This document shows positions 10,749 through 20,394 of a stretch of DNA of 64,000 bases, piece by piece (position 1 is the first letter of the stretch; each line of letters opens with the position of its first letter). Source of the DNA: Schizochytrium sp. TIO01 (lineage: Eukaryota > Sar > Bigyra > Thraustochytrida > Thraustochytriidae); the NCBI GenBank assembly GCA_004764695.1, contig SMSO01000032.1, positions 5,579,483-5,643,482 on the forward strand, given 5' to 3'. The notes beneath the pieces were generated by a model. The model did no database searches, had not been told where the DNA came from, and worked only from the letters and a program-made list of their open reading frames with translations. Position numbers and translations under genes: made by a program.

Positions 10749-13700
10749 TTAACGGCGCTTAACCTTTTCGTCAGCTGAGGAGTTCTCGGAATCGCTATCA
10801 TCATCAAGTACTCCACTGTCATCGTAGAGCTCATTCGAAGTTCTCCGCGAGCTAGCATATTCAGAGTCATCTTCATCATCGCCATCTTCATCAGACTCAA
10901 CAACAGTTCCTGCGCCTGAAGTCCTGGGTGATCCTGTACTAAATGACACGTCGTCGTCGTCGTCGTCGTTATAGTCATCGTCATCATTATCATCACCGTC
11001 ATCGCCATTACCAGGGGTATCAGCATTCTTTCGAGTTGAGTCCAGTTGGTTACGTTCAATAATTTCTGAGCCTGAATCGGAGCCCGAGTCACTTTCACCT
11101 GATCTGTTGGATTCGCTCTCCTCGTCATTATGCTCACCAATACTTTGGTGGTCCTCCTGAGTGAGGTGGACCTTGTCATCGTACTCCTGTAAAAGGCGCT
11201 CCGCATCTTCATAGGAAGGTACTGTTTTCCCTGGATAGGTCTTTTCTAAATCTCTAACTAGGTCATCCTCACGTCTATCATATTTTAGCAAGATTCGATC
11301 CAATTTTGCAATTTTTTCTGGGTTGTGTAGCATGTAAAATGCTTCGATGCGTGTACGAACCTCCTCAGCTCTTTCGTCCCTACTACTCGCGTCTTCATCA
11401 GAGTAGTCGCTTTCGTCATCTTCTCCTGCAGAAGTATCTCTTGGACTCTCAGAAGTATCTCTTGGACTCTCGGAAGTATCTCTTGGACTCTCAGAAGTAT
11501 CCCTTGGACTTTCTTCCTCTCCTCTCAGTTGATTACTTTGTGAGTTTACATGAGATATTGCAGATCTAGGTGCTACGGAACCATTAGGACCTGCGTCGAC
11601 GATGGCACTTGCCGTAGATCCATCCATCGACTGAGAAAGTGCAAGTGAGCCAGATGTCTCTAAATCTGCAGGTCTAAACGACCCAAGCGTAGATGTTAAA
11701 TTGATAGTTTGGTGCGTAGCGGCGCGAAGATGGGCGAGCCAGTCTGGTAATGACACAGATGAGTTTCGTGACAGTTGTATGAATACGCGTTGTTCAGGTA
11801 AAAAAATTGAATACTGATGCTTATGATCAGGTCGCTCAATCAGCTCTACAGATGTACTTTCCGAAGTGAGGTAATACTCTTGCAACGTTTTGTGTGTGTC
11901 ATGGTCATCGCGGAATATTTCTAGGGTTGACATTCCGTTTGGGTTTCGCTTTAATCTGCACCAACGGCGACGAAAAGGTAAATCACTAAGGCGCAGTTTC
12001 CGGCCTCTCAAATGCTGAGGCCAAACAGCAAAACGTAACCAGTCTCCTAACCCGTTTTCCTCACGCAAAGACGAAGCAATGCTGTATTCTTTACGCTTCT
12101 CCTCTTGGATCTTGTTCAGAAGCACGTCCCAAGATGGAGCAATCTTGGGTATTTGGACTGGTACTCGGAAGGTTGCTTGATGTTCATGAAGGGTGGAAAT
12201 CCAACCTACAAAACTTTCAAATGATAAATTTGAGCGTGAGCCCATGATCTGAGCGACAAAAGACTCTACAAGGGGCAAAATAGTAAGAATTGGAAGAACG
12301 TCATCTTCTGAAGGAACAGTGTGGCCATCAAATTGTTTGGCTAGTTTCTTCCACAAAATATTTTCACGACCCTTGTATTTCTCTTGAATTGCATCTAGTC
12401 GAGTTAAACGCTCCGGCGAATGGGTCAAGTAAAATGCTTCAAGCCTCAACCTAGGCACTAACGGTTCAAATTTCTCCAGAGCTTGCTCCCCTTCTTGCGT
12501 ATTTAATGCGTGCATGGTCCGGCGCAGCGCAGGTGTGTGCCGCAAGACACACCTTAAATCATCTGCACTTGGACCTTCAGGGTGATCATGAAGGTTGTGC
12601 AAATGGTACAACACTGCAAGACGGTCAATTGCATCAGAGCTTCGTAACAAAGCTAAAGCTTCGTGTAAATGCTCGGACTCATCCCCTACCAAGTCAGCAA
12701 GCCTAGCCATGAGCAATGGGTTTCGACTTTCATCCTTGTCCTCGTTGCCTAGAACATCCACAAGAATTTCATAGGTCGCCTCGCCTGATATTGCACGAAG
12801 GTGTGAAAGCTCATGCTGAGTAAAAAGAGTCAGTGGCAACTTTGCTACAGATAGTCCAGTAGACTGCGTCCCGCCAGAATGAAGTGAATCCTCCTCGTCA
12901 TCATCGATTTCATCCTTTGGTATTATGATTTTCTTATTCTTTGAGTTAGCTTGCTTGTCTTCATGCTTAAGAGTCTCGTCTTCGTGCTGAAGACCACGAA
13001 GTCGGATTAGGCTTCCTGATCCAAACTTTCCAACGGCTTTGCCAGCCCTTTTTGCTAACTTCATCGGAGTAGCCTTGCGGAGAGCACGAAATGATCCAAT
13101 TCGATTTGACGTTACAGACGTTGTGTTTGAGGCACCTTCGCTAGCACCGCTCATCCTATCTTCATCAAGTCCCGCTTCTCGTTCGTTCTCTTTTCTATCC
13201 TTGACTTTGTCACCATCGCTAGTTTTCGACACTACGTTACCTGGCCGACGACTCCGCTTGCGACGATCTGCCTCTGGAAGCTCATCTTTGTTCACCATAC
13301 CCTTCGTGTGCAAGAGGTCGGCATCTTTCTCATCCTCTTCATCCTCTTCCTCATCCTCTTCATCACTTCTCCTCATATGAGAAGGATTTGATTTAGAATT
13401 TTCAGCCTCTGCTCTCCGGCTACGCCCCCACAAAAAGCTGCCCCCCCGACGAAAAAAGCTGCCTCGCGAACTTTTAGAGGCTTGACTAGCACCGCCAATA
13501 GATGAGACTTCGTCGCTTGCGCGGGAGGCTGCTGATGACTTTGACAACCGCCTCATCATTCGAAATGGGTTACGGCTCGAAACCGACCGGCGCCCCCCTC
13601 CTTGCGAGCTAACACCAGACATAACGCTACTATCATCATCCTGTGGAGCACGTTCTTTGCTGATGTTTGACGATGATCTCCGTAGCATACGAGAAAACGT

Positions 13701-14174
13701 TCGGGACTTCTTGCTTTTTGATGTTGAGGCTGGCGGCTTAGCAGCAAGTTTGCTATTAGCCAATTTTGATTCTGGTGTTCGTGGTGGGAGATCAGGTGGC
13801 GGGCTTGCTGACTCTACATCAGAGGCATCCTCGTAGCCCTCCTCTTCCTCGTCAGAAACACCATCATCATCATCATCATCATCATAATCATCATTGGCTT
13901 CGGCATCCTCGCCGTCCTCATCGCTCTGGCTCCCGACATCGGGTCCACTAACCAGAACGTTGTTGCGTTTCTGCTTGTTCTTGTTCTTGAGCTTGCTTCT
14001 CATTTTCTGTGTCCACTGTCGCGTCTTATCCTTCTTCGCTACGCTGTCACCATCTTTGTCTCCACTCGCCGTGTCAGCTTTGGCCTTGCTCCACATCGTC
14101 CCACGTTTCGCCTGGGCATCACTCCCGCCGCTCTTACTCGATCCATACGAGAGCGTCCTTATCCTCGAAAGCAT
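10749..14174 (-). CDS. Large acidic PH-domain protein with two 'H-PE(K/R)' helical modules
   Basis: A 1141-residue protein with no assigned function. Residues about 1-450 are low in complexity: basic and Ser-rich patches alternate with runs of Asp/Glu, one written as a CAT/CAT microsatellite on the plus strand near 13861. About 450-570 is helical and unrecognised. A module at about 573-620 (EAFYLTHSPERL.RLD...KY.GRE) recurs at about 941-990 (EAFYMLHNPEKI.KLD...KYDRRE). Between them, about 728-824, lies a PH-like domain. Just before the second module are four perfect SPRDTSE-type heptads. The C-terminus is strongly acidic and ends K-V-K-R-R. Similar H-PEK modules occur in many protist proteins, but I cannot name the family. 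A phosphoinositide-binding scaffold is inference. The start is the only suitable ATG. Confidence 0.8.
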   Translation of the reverse strand: MLSRIRTLSYGSSKSGGSDAQAKRGTMWSKAKADTASGDKDGDSVAKKDKTRQWTQKMRSKLKNKNKQKRNNVLVSGPDVGSQSDEDGEDAEANDDYDDDDDDDGVSDEEEEGYEDASDVESASPPPDLPPRTPESKLANSKLAAKPPASTSKSKKSRTFSRMLRRSSSNISKERAPQDDDSSVMSGVSSQGGGRRSVSSRNPFRMMRRLSKSSAASRASDEVSSIGGASQASKSSRGSFFRRGGSFLWGRSRRAEAENSKSNPSHMRRSDEEDEEEDEEDEKDADLLHTKGMVNKDELPEADRRKRSRRPGNVVSKTSDGDKVKDRKENEREAGLDEDRMSGASEGASNTTSVTSNRIGSFRALRKATPMKLAKRAGKAVGKFGSGSLIRLRGLQHEDETLKHEDKQANSKNKKIIIPKDEIDDDEEDSLHSGGTQSTGLSVAKLPLTLFTQHELSHLRAISGEATYEILVDVLGNEDKDESRNPLLMARLADLVGDESEHLHEALALLRSSDAIDRLAVLYHLHNLHDHPEGPSADDLRCVLRHTPALRRTMHALNTQEGEQALEKFEPLVPRLRLEAFYLTHSPERLTRLDAIQEKYKGRENILWKKLAKQFDGHTVPSEDDVLPILTILPLVESFVAQIMGSRSNLSFESFVGWISTLHEHQATFRVPVQIPKIAPSWDVLLNKIQEEKRKEYSIASSLREENGLGDWLRFAVWPQHLRGRKLRLSDLPFRRRWCRLKRNPNGMSTLEIFRDDHDTHKTLQEYYLTSESTSVELIERPDHKHQYSIFLPEQRVFIQLSRNSSVSLPDWLAHLRAATHQTINLTSTLGSFRPADLETSGSLALSQSMDGSTASAIVDAGPNGSVAPRSAISHVNSQSNQLRGEEESPRDTSESPRDTSESPRDTSESPRDTSAGEDDESDYSDEDASSRDERAEEVRTRIEAFYMLHNPEKIAKLDRILLKYDRREDDLVRDLEKTYPGKTVPSYEDAERLLQEYDDKVHLTQEDHQSIGEHNDEESESNRSGESDSGSDSGSEIIERNQLDSTRKNADTPGNGDDGDDNDDDDYNDDDDDDVSFSTGSPRTSGAGTVVESDEDGDDEDDSEYASSRRTSNELYDDSGVLDDDSDSENSSADEKVKRR
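11431..11514 (-). repeat. 4 x 21-bp in-frame tandem repeat (SPRDTSE heptads)
   Basis: Four near-identical 21-bp units inside the PH-protein gene encode SPRDTSE heptads. Each has an S-P and T-S-E context, so they are possible phosphorylation sites. Only a few bases differ between units, so the expansion is recent. Confidence 0.9.
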
Positions 14175-15934
14175 CCCTTCTCCACTCCAACTGAATCACC
14201 AACTTCGCGATCTCCTGCTCTCGCAAGCCACCCGCCTGCTAGCCCGGTTGCTTAACAGCTTCGAGCAACCCTTTGCTCTGTTGTTGGCCTCTAGCGTCTC
14301 CAATCCCTTGGTCTTTGCCAACTTTTGCTCTTTTGGGCTAGAAGACCGTTGAGACATAGAACTCCACATCGCTCCCGGTTCCCTTAGTTGCAATAGGGAG
14401 GCTTACTTGTTTTTCCTAGTAGCACTTCGAAACAGAACCCACTGAAGGACACGCCGTGTCTGGGATTGAGGCAGCCAAGTAAGAATGGTGTCGCGAGTTT
14501 GTGTAGGCGGGCGATCAAGAAAGGATCGGGCTGGCTGATAGAGACCAAGACAAATGCCTTTGACAGAAGGTGTGTGTTCCTTGGGGTTTTTGCTTGGGGC
14601 TGTCTGATGTTGCAAGATCACGATGCAGGCGAACCAGCTCACGGAGGACGCGAAGCTAAAAGCTGAGCTCAACAGCAAGCTCAAATGCTAAAAACCACAG
14701 GGGAACTGAGCTGGCTATGCTGTAGCAGGTGTCTACGGATGATAGTCGTCATGGGGTTTTGCTGCATTATCAGGATAGAAGCATCAGGCGGTGTTAACAG
14801 CAAACATTAGCATGCATGTAGATCGCACTGCACTGTAGGTATTTTGCGCATAGCACGGCATCTGTATTGCGTAATGGAACACCATTGCCTTGGTTATGAT
14901 ATGGAAAGCTGCTAGCAAGAGCAGCCTAAAAAGGAGAAAAGACATTTGGAGTATAAAGTCCACTAGAATACAGAGGCCGCTAAAGAGCTTGCTAGCTATA
15001 GAGATAGAATTGATCTTGCTATGCATTTAATTGTCGAAATGCTCCTTATGGGGCACAATGCCAGTTTTTTCCTTTGACGGTAGCCTGGTAAAAAATGTAT
15101 ATCCTTTAGTAATAGCTCCTCATAGAAAATCACACTTTCATTTCTGACATTCGCAGGCAATAGTTCAAGTTTGGTCCATACCTAGGCCACCTCTGAAACC
15201 TCTGGTGCTCTCATCTTCATACACAAGTGTCTCTTAGTGAACACATCCTTCCAAGAATCGCTCTGAATGCCAATCTTACGAATTGCAGCAATGAGATAAA
15301 TAAGTCACCATCGGGCAACCTCTAATTTCGCAAGAAACGGATCAAGCTTTATTTAGGCTACCTCTGAAGCTCCTGGCGCTCCCATCTTCAGACTCGGGCG
15401 CCTCTTTGCCACCAAAATCTTCTCAAAATCACTCTCAATGTTCGTCTTTCTGAAGAAAAGATCTTGAACCACATGGAAAACAAAACTCTCCATGCAATAA
15501 TCACTATGCAAACGTCAAACGCTGATATACACGAGCATAAATGTGAGTCTGATCCAAGACTTAACCACCGTTGAGCTGTTCGTTGCTCTCAAATTTATCT
15601 CTTGCTGAAGGCTCTCGCATTCCAGTTTGCTCTCCAATTGGGTGGAGTCGCTCTCACACTCCTCCTAACATACTCTTAGCACATGATCTAACTAACTCAA
15701 GTTCATCAACACACGCAAACTCGCCAACCGATAGGTCTTCTTTAGTGCTGTCTATCCGAACAAACGCAGTTCCATTTGGGGGGCTGCTTGTTTCTTGACT
15801 TAGTCTAGGGGAGCTTGAGGACGTCCGACTTCGATGACTGGCGTTTGGGGCTCCGGGACAGATTGACTCAACAGGATAGACCAAATCTTCATTCTCAGCA
15901 TTCTCAAAGTCGAAATCCTGAGGTAGTTCTCGCA
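14175..15934. other. Divergent intergenic region (1.76 kb)
   Basis: Lies between the start codons of the PH protein and the F-box/SNF2 gene, so it must hold both promoters. No coding sequence recognised. It contains a diverged tandem duplication at 15150-15470. A frame continuous with the SNF2 gene extends upstream to 15815, but only through a TTG and is not needed. Confidence 0.6.
15150..15470 (+). repeat. Diverged tandem duplication, unit about 170-176 bp
   Basis: Two copies start near 15150 and 15327. Shared words in the same order are ttcgca, tcaag, taggc(c/t)acctctgaa, tggtgctc/tggcgctc followed by (t/c)catcttca, and ttc(t/c)aa..atc(g/a)ctct(g/c)aatg. Similarity is perhaps 60-70 percent by eye. 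No open frame spans it. Confidence 0.55.
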
Positions 15935-18900
15935 ATGAGCAGCGTATCGGCAGCCGAGGTGGAGATTTCTGTGCGTTTAGGCCTCCATGATGATTCTGTT
16001 GGCCCATGGACGGATGTGGTCTCGGGCTTGACTCGAATGGACATGGATTGGGCCTCTTATGACGCAAGTTCTGGCTCGATGGAGTGCGTTTTGGGCACGC
16101 AGCGTGCCCAGTGCAGGGATGCAGCGCCGTGGGATGTCGTCGAAGCTCTGGCAAGACTCATTGCCGAAGAGGCGGCTGGCGTAGATGTCGAGGTCCTCAT
16201 CAAGGCTGTCGAGAACTCTCGGCCTGGGCAAACTCTGGATGATGAGATCGATTCTAAGGGTTCCGTCAAAAACTCGAACATGAGCGTGGTGGATCCATGT
16301 GATATTGATTCTTCTGCGAAGAAATTGAGGCTTCGACTTTTGCTGAAAATCAAGACACGAATCATTCCAGGAATGAAACTCACGCCGCCTTGTGGTCATG
16401 CGTTGACATGCATCTCGTTTCGCGCAGAAAAATCGGTGCAAAGACTAATGCCCGTAGAAAGCTTTGATAAACACGCAGAAAAACTCGCAAAGGGAGGTCA
16501 CGGCCAAGATGAAGATGCCTTTAGGCTTGCTGCGTTATACCGTGAAAGCTATTTACTAACGACGGGTCGTCAAATTGATAATGTGGAGGATGTTAATGGG
16601 CTTGGCTCGCTTGACTCTCTGTCACGGACGAAGCAGGGTGAACGAACGGTGAGACCAGCTGAGAACGCAAGTCAGCGTGCCGCGGAAGCACTCATGCAGA
16701 TTGAGCATGATGTTCAAGAAAAATTTCTCGGCTCGGGCAAACTCAAGACTCGTATGTTCTACTTGACACAGTTTATGCTGGAGAACATTGCGAGTTTTCT
16801 TGACTCAAAGAGTGTTATAAATCTTCGCCGTACTTGCAAATACCTTCGCTTTGCATACTGCACAATTGTGCCAGGCCTACGGGTGCCGCTATACTCGCAC
16901 CAAAAGCACGCGTTACGATGGATGGACCGTCAAGAATCGCAGGGTCGTAAACGTGGGGAGCTAGAAGCTGCGGGCATTGGAGCTGCTGCTATTGCGACTC
17001 TGCCAGACATGGTTCGCCGTATCTGTGAGTACCCGGACTTGTGCTGGCTGCATCCTGGATTGATATTTTCAGAGCTACCTGAAAGCAAGCGGGAAAATAT
17101 AGTGGTTGTTCGACGCACTGGCCATGTGCTGCGCTTTGATAACCGCTTGCCTTCATGTCCTCCTCTTATGGGCGGCATGCTTTGTGATGAGCCCGGTCTC
17201 GGTAAAACGGTGACTATGCTAGCTCTAATATTGCGTACCGCAGGACTTGAAACTCCACGTTCTGTAACAATGAATAAGCTATCAGAACGTGCGGATATGG
17301 CAGCTTTGCAGATGAACGATGTCTGGGTCCAGCTTGACCAAACTTTAAAGTGGCGGCATCTTCACGAATTATGTAGGAAATTATCTACTGCTGTGCATGG
17401 CGGAAAAAAAGGCCGTAGTTCTATGTTTCCAATTTCACGTATGCAGCACGCGTGTCTGCTTACCATTGCATCTTTGGAATCCCGTAGGGATCTCCACACT
17501 GAGAGTTTTACCACCGTCGTGGCAGAGTTCCGCCTTTTTGTTGAGAATACACATGTCTGGTTTCCACACCCAGATGAACCTAAATACATGGCTGAGTGGC
17601 GCCCACTCGTTTCGCAACTCTCTGATGCGTTAAATCAGGGTATTATAGATATGCAAGGGAGATATGGTCGTGGCCGATCACGCCGAGCGTGCCGCGGTCG
17701 GGAGGCTGACGATGCGCGCAAAAAGGCTTCGCAGCGAGAAGAGCTGATCCCTTCAAGTACAACACTCGTTGTAGTTCCCAAAACGCTCCTTCAACATTGG
17801 CGAACTCAAGTAGCGCTACATATTGACACCCGCTATATATATACCTCCTCGGATGAGCAGGAGACGGAAGGTGCTGCTCCTGCTACTGCTTCAACCAGCA
17901 AAGCTGGAAAGAGAGAAAAGTCGAAAGAACCAGTATCCAAAGCTTCAAGGCCTTTGTTTTATTTTGACGATGATCACACGAATGAGCTTCCTCCAGCTAA
18001 GGAGCTTGCCTCTTATGTGGCTGTTTTTACAACAAATCCTAGATTAACAAGAGAAGAGCGTTCGGAAACTTGGGCAAGCTCGTTGTGCAAGATACATTGG
18101 CTTCGCATTGTCGTTGATGAAGGCCATGCTCTGGGAAGCTGTACACAAACAATGTATGGATCCTTCTTGACTCGCCTCACTGCACAGAGACGTTGGGTGA
18201 TGACAGGAACACCCGCAAAAGAGACTTCTCTTATGGATGGTCTCCGCACTATCCTCGGAGTGATGCGGTTCTTGCGTCTTCCCCCGTATGGTTTAGCTGG
18301 CGGCGGCACTGTGTGGTCGGCAATTGTAGCCCGCGCTTTAGAACGCCGCATTGGTGTAGGCGTAGCGCAATTTGTTGCAGTTCTTTCTGATGTAATGATG
18401 CGACACACTAAAATCGATGTTGCGGAGCTCCCACCATTGGTCTTACGAAGCGTTGGTTTGCAATTGACTCCTGAGGAACGTCAAAGTTATAATGCAATTG
18501 TAGCATTTGGGCGAACGAACATAGCTCTAACTTCGGCAGGACGCGAGGGTTTTGATGTCTCGTTATTAAATATTACAAACCAACGCATGGCACTGCAGCT
18601 CCTGGAAAACCTTCGCCTCAGTTGCTCTGGTGGTGGATCCATGGGTGCTACTTTAGCACGGCAAAGCTGGATGGAGACGCGTATGCTTTTAGAGTCCCAC
18701 GAAGCGTCCCCAGAGCAGATTCGCGAAGCAAATGAGTTTACTATGCGGGTTTGTGCAGGACGCACGACTGCGTGTCAGGCGCCTGGTTGTCCTCGTGTTC
18801 ACCGTATTGTTCTCATCACACCTTGTGTTCACTACATGTGTGTTGAATGCTTCGAGCAAAAGTGCGTCAAGACAGACTCATATGCATGCTTGTATTGTAA

Positions 18901-20035
18901 TAAACCCTTCAGCGTGAACCAGTTTGCAGCACTGCAGCCTGGTTTCGAGCTCTACTGGCGAAAAGATTCGGCAAGCATTTTAGCAAGAGCGTCAAGCAAG
19001 GCTCAGTACATTATAAAGACAGTCGCAAGACTTCGCGAGGAACTCGGCAAGAAATTCAAGTGTATTTTGTATAGCCAGTTCTCTCAGGTGAGAAACATTC
19101 TGGGTCATGAGTTAATTATTTCTTTTGGAAGCGGAGCTGTGTGTGAGTACGCGGACGCTGGCCGGTACCGTGATGTGGAGCTTCGGAAATACACTCATAA
19201 CGAAGGGCAAGTCTGGGATTGTGCTGTTTGTGGGACAGAGAATGACGCGATCTGGACACGCTGCCAGCAGCATTTTTTAACTCTTGTTAATGAGGCTGAC
19301 GATTCTGACGTGGAGGAAATGGTCCCTCAAACATCACTCTCGGAGTACTTTATTGGTAAAGAGTGGACTCTTCTTGAAAGAGTGAGAGACCAGTATCGTC
19401 CACCGAACCAGCCCTTTGTAGCAACGCGCTTGCGCACTCGCATGGTGACAAAGGATGCACGTTGTACAGGTAAATCGAAGCAAGGTACTTGGCGTGTTCG
19501 CAAGGACCTAAACTGTTCTATCCTTATGCTTTCTCGTGATGGTAGTGTTGGTCTTGATCTCAGCATGACCTCGCATATATTCCTTGTTGACAAAATCTGG
19601 GACGCAGCAGTAATGGACCAAGTGGTTTCTCGTGCATGGCGTCTTGGAACGCAAGCACCCGAAATTATTGTCGAAGAACTATTTTCGAAGGGAACAGTGG
19701 AGGATCTGATGTACGATTGGCGTCCCGGTTTGATGGGCCGTGGTGATGGTGATGATAATGATGAGGAACATCGCGAAAAGGTCCCAGCAACTTCCAGTAA
19801 GGGAGTAACCAAAACCTCTGCTACAGCGGTAAAGGATACGAGTAAAATCCGCTTCTTGCTAGAGAACATGCGTGTCATTGACGACGTCCCCTCTCCGACT
19901 GAACAAGTCCCCGTTGTATCAAACACTTTGTCTTCTTCTTCAGCATCATCTTCCTCAGCATCTACACCACCAGCATCGCAAACATCTAGCGCTAATGCTC
20001 CTGCACCAAAGCGTCGACGGGTTCATTTTGTATAA
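15935..20035 (+). CDS. F-box / SNF2-family ATPase with RING and RanBP2-type zinc fingers
   Basis: A 1366-residue SNF2 ATPase. An F-box-like helix pair lies at about 275-320 (FMLENIASFLD...LRRTCKYLR). The ATPase core follows: motif I DEPGLGKT near 420, motif II DEGH near 727 (DEGH and not the common DEAH), motif III VMTGTPA near 755. A RING finger sits inside the core at about 937-992 (C...CxHxxCxxC...CxxC), as in the Rad5/HLTF class. A RanBP2-like finger WDCAVCGTEN is at about 1092. The helicase C lobe has SRDGSVGLDL and the motif VI variant SRAWRLGT. The C-terminus ends with a KRRRV nuclear signal. The architecture matches the plant F-box/SNF2 proteins of the At3g54460 type as I recall them. 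The likely role is nuclear chromatin or DNA-repair remodelling with ubiquitin-ligase activity. The start is the first in-frame ATG; the frame upstream begins only with TTG. Confidence 0.88.
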   Translation: MSSVSAAEVEISVRLGLHDDSVGPWTDVVSGLTRMDMDWASYDASSGSMECVLGTQRAQCRDAAPWDVVEALARLIAEEAAGVDVEVLIKAVENSRPGQTLDDEIDSKGSVKNSNMSVVDPCDIDSSAKKLRLRLLLKIKTRIIPGMKLTPPCGHALTCISFRAEKSVQRLMPVESFDKHAEKLAKGGHGQDEDAFRLAALYRESYLLTTGRQIDNVEDVNGLGSLDSLSRTKQGERTVRPAENASQRAAEALMQIEHDVQEKFLGSGKLKTRMFYLTQFMLENIASFLDSKSVINLRRTCKYLRFAYCTIVPGLRVPLYSHQKHALRWMDRQESQGRKRGELEAAGIGAAAIATLPDMVRRICEYPDLCWLHPGLIFSELPESKRENIVVVRRTGHVLRFDNRLPSCPPLMGGMLCDEPGLGKTVTMLALILRTAGLETPRSVTMNKLSERADMAALQMNDVWVQLDQTLKWRHLHELCRKLSTAVHGGKKGRSSMFPISRMQHACLLTIASLESRRDLHTESFTTVVAEFRLFVENTHVWFPHPDEPKYMAEWRPLVSQLSDALNQGIIDMQGRYGRGRSRRACRGREADDARKKASQREELIPSSTTLVVVPKTLLQHWRTQVALHIDTRYIYTSSDEQETEGAAPATASTSKAGKREKSKEPVSKASRPLFYFDDDHTNELPPAKELASYVAVFTTNPRLTREERSETWASSLCKIHWLRIVVDEGHALGSCTQTMYGSFLTRLTAQRRWVMTGTPAKETSLMDGLRTILGVMRFLRLPPYGLAGGGTVWSAIVARALERRIGVGVAQFVAVLSDVMMRHTKIDVAELPPLVLRSVGLQLTPEERQSYNAIVAFGRTNIALTSAGREGFDVSLLNITNQRMALQLLENLRLSCSGGGSMGATLARQSWMETRMLLESHEASPEQIREANEFTMRVCAGRTTACQAPGCPRVHRIVLITPCVHYMCVECFEQKCVKTDSYACLYCNKPFSVNQFAALQPGFELYWRKDSASILARASSKAQYIIKTVARLREELGKKFKCILYSQFSQVRNILGHELIISFGSGAVCEYADAGRYRDVELRKYTHNEGQVWDCAVCGTENDAIWTRCQQHFLTLVNEADDSDVEEMVPQTSLSEYFIGKEWTLLERVRDQYRPPNQPFVATRLRTRMVTKDARCTGKSKQGTWRVRKDLNCSILMLSRDGSVGLDLSMTSHIFLVDKIWDAAVMDQVVSRAWRLGTQAPEIIVEELFSKGTVEDLMYDWRPGLMGRGDGDDNDEEHREKVPATSSKGVTKTSATAVKDTSKIRFLLENMRVIDDVPSPTEQVPVVSNTLSSSSASSSSASTPPASQTSSANAPAPKRRRVHFV

Positions 20036-20394
20036 ATTCCTTTACAGACACATTATGGTTGGGAAAAGTTCTACATCAATCAAGGAAAGATACTTTGTTT
20101 ATTTTTAGTGTAAAAAGTTCAACGTAGCAACGAGAATAACCTAGCTTCCCCCATTTATTGTTGCCATAAAAACAAAACTTGAACCCGTCAAAGAAATGCT
20201 TCCTGCATTTGAAAGATGCGGATGCCTATATTTCGTAGAGATGTTCCTTTCAAGATGTTGATGTGGCATGGAAATGAAGCACTTTAACTTGATATTTTAA
20301 AACAAAAGCTTACATCTGTTTTAAAATCAAAGGATAAAATCAAGTGGCAATTTGAGGAAAAAAACATATAGACAAGAAAAGGATATCAATACTA
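20036..20394. other. Short convergent spacer
   Basis: 359 bp between the stops of the SNF2 gene and the glycyl-tRNA synthetase. AT-rich 3' flanking sequence; no gene seen. Confidence 0.6.

Noticed and set aside
15815-15934. 40-codon upstream extension of the F-box/SNF2 frame
   Set aside because: Begins with TTG; the first ATG at 15935 gives a normal start, and the extension has no conserved feature.
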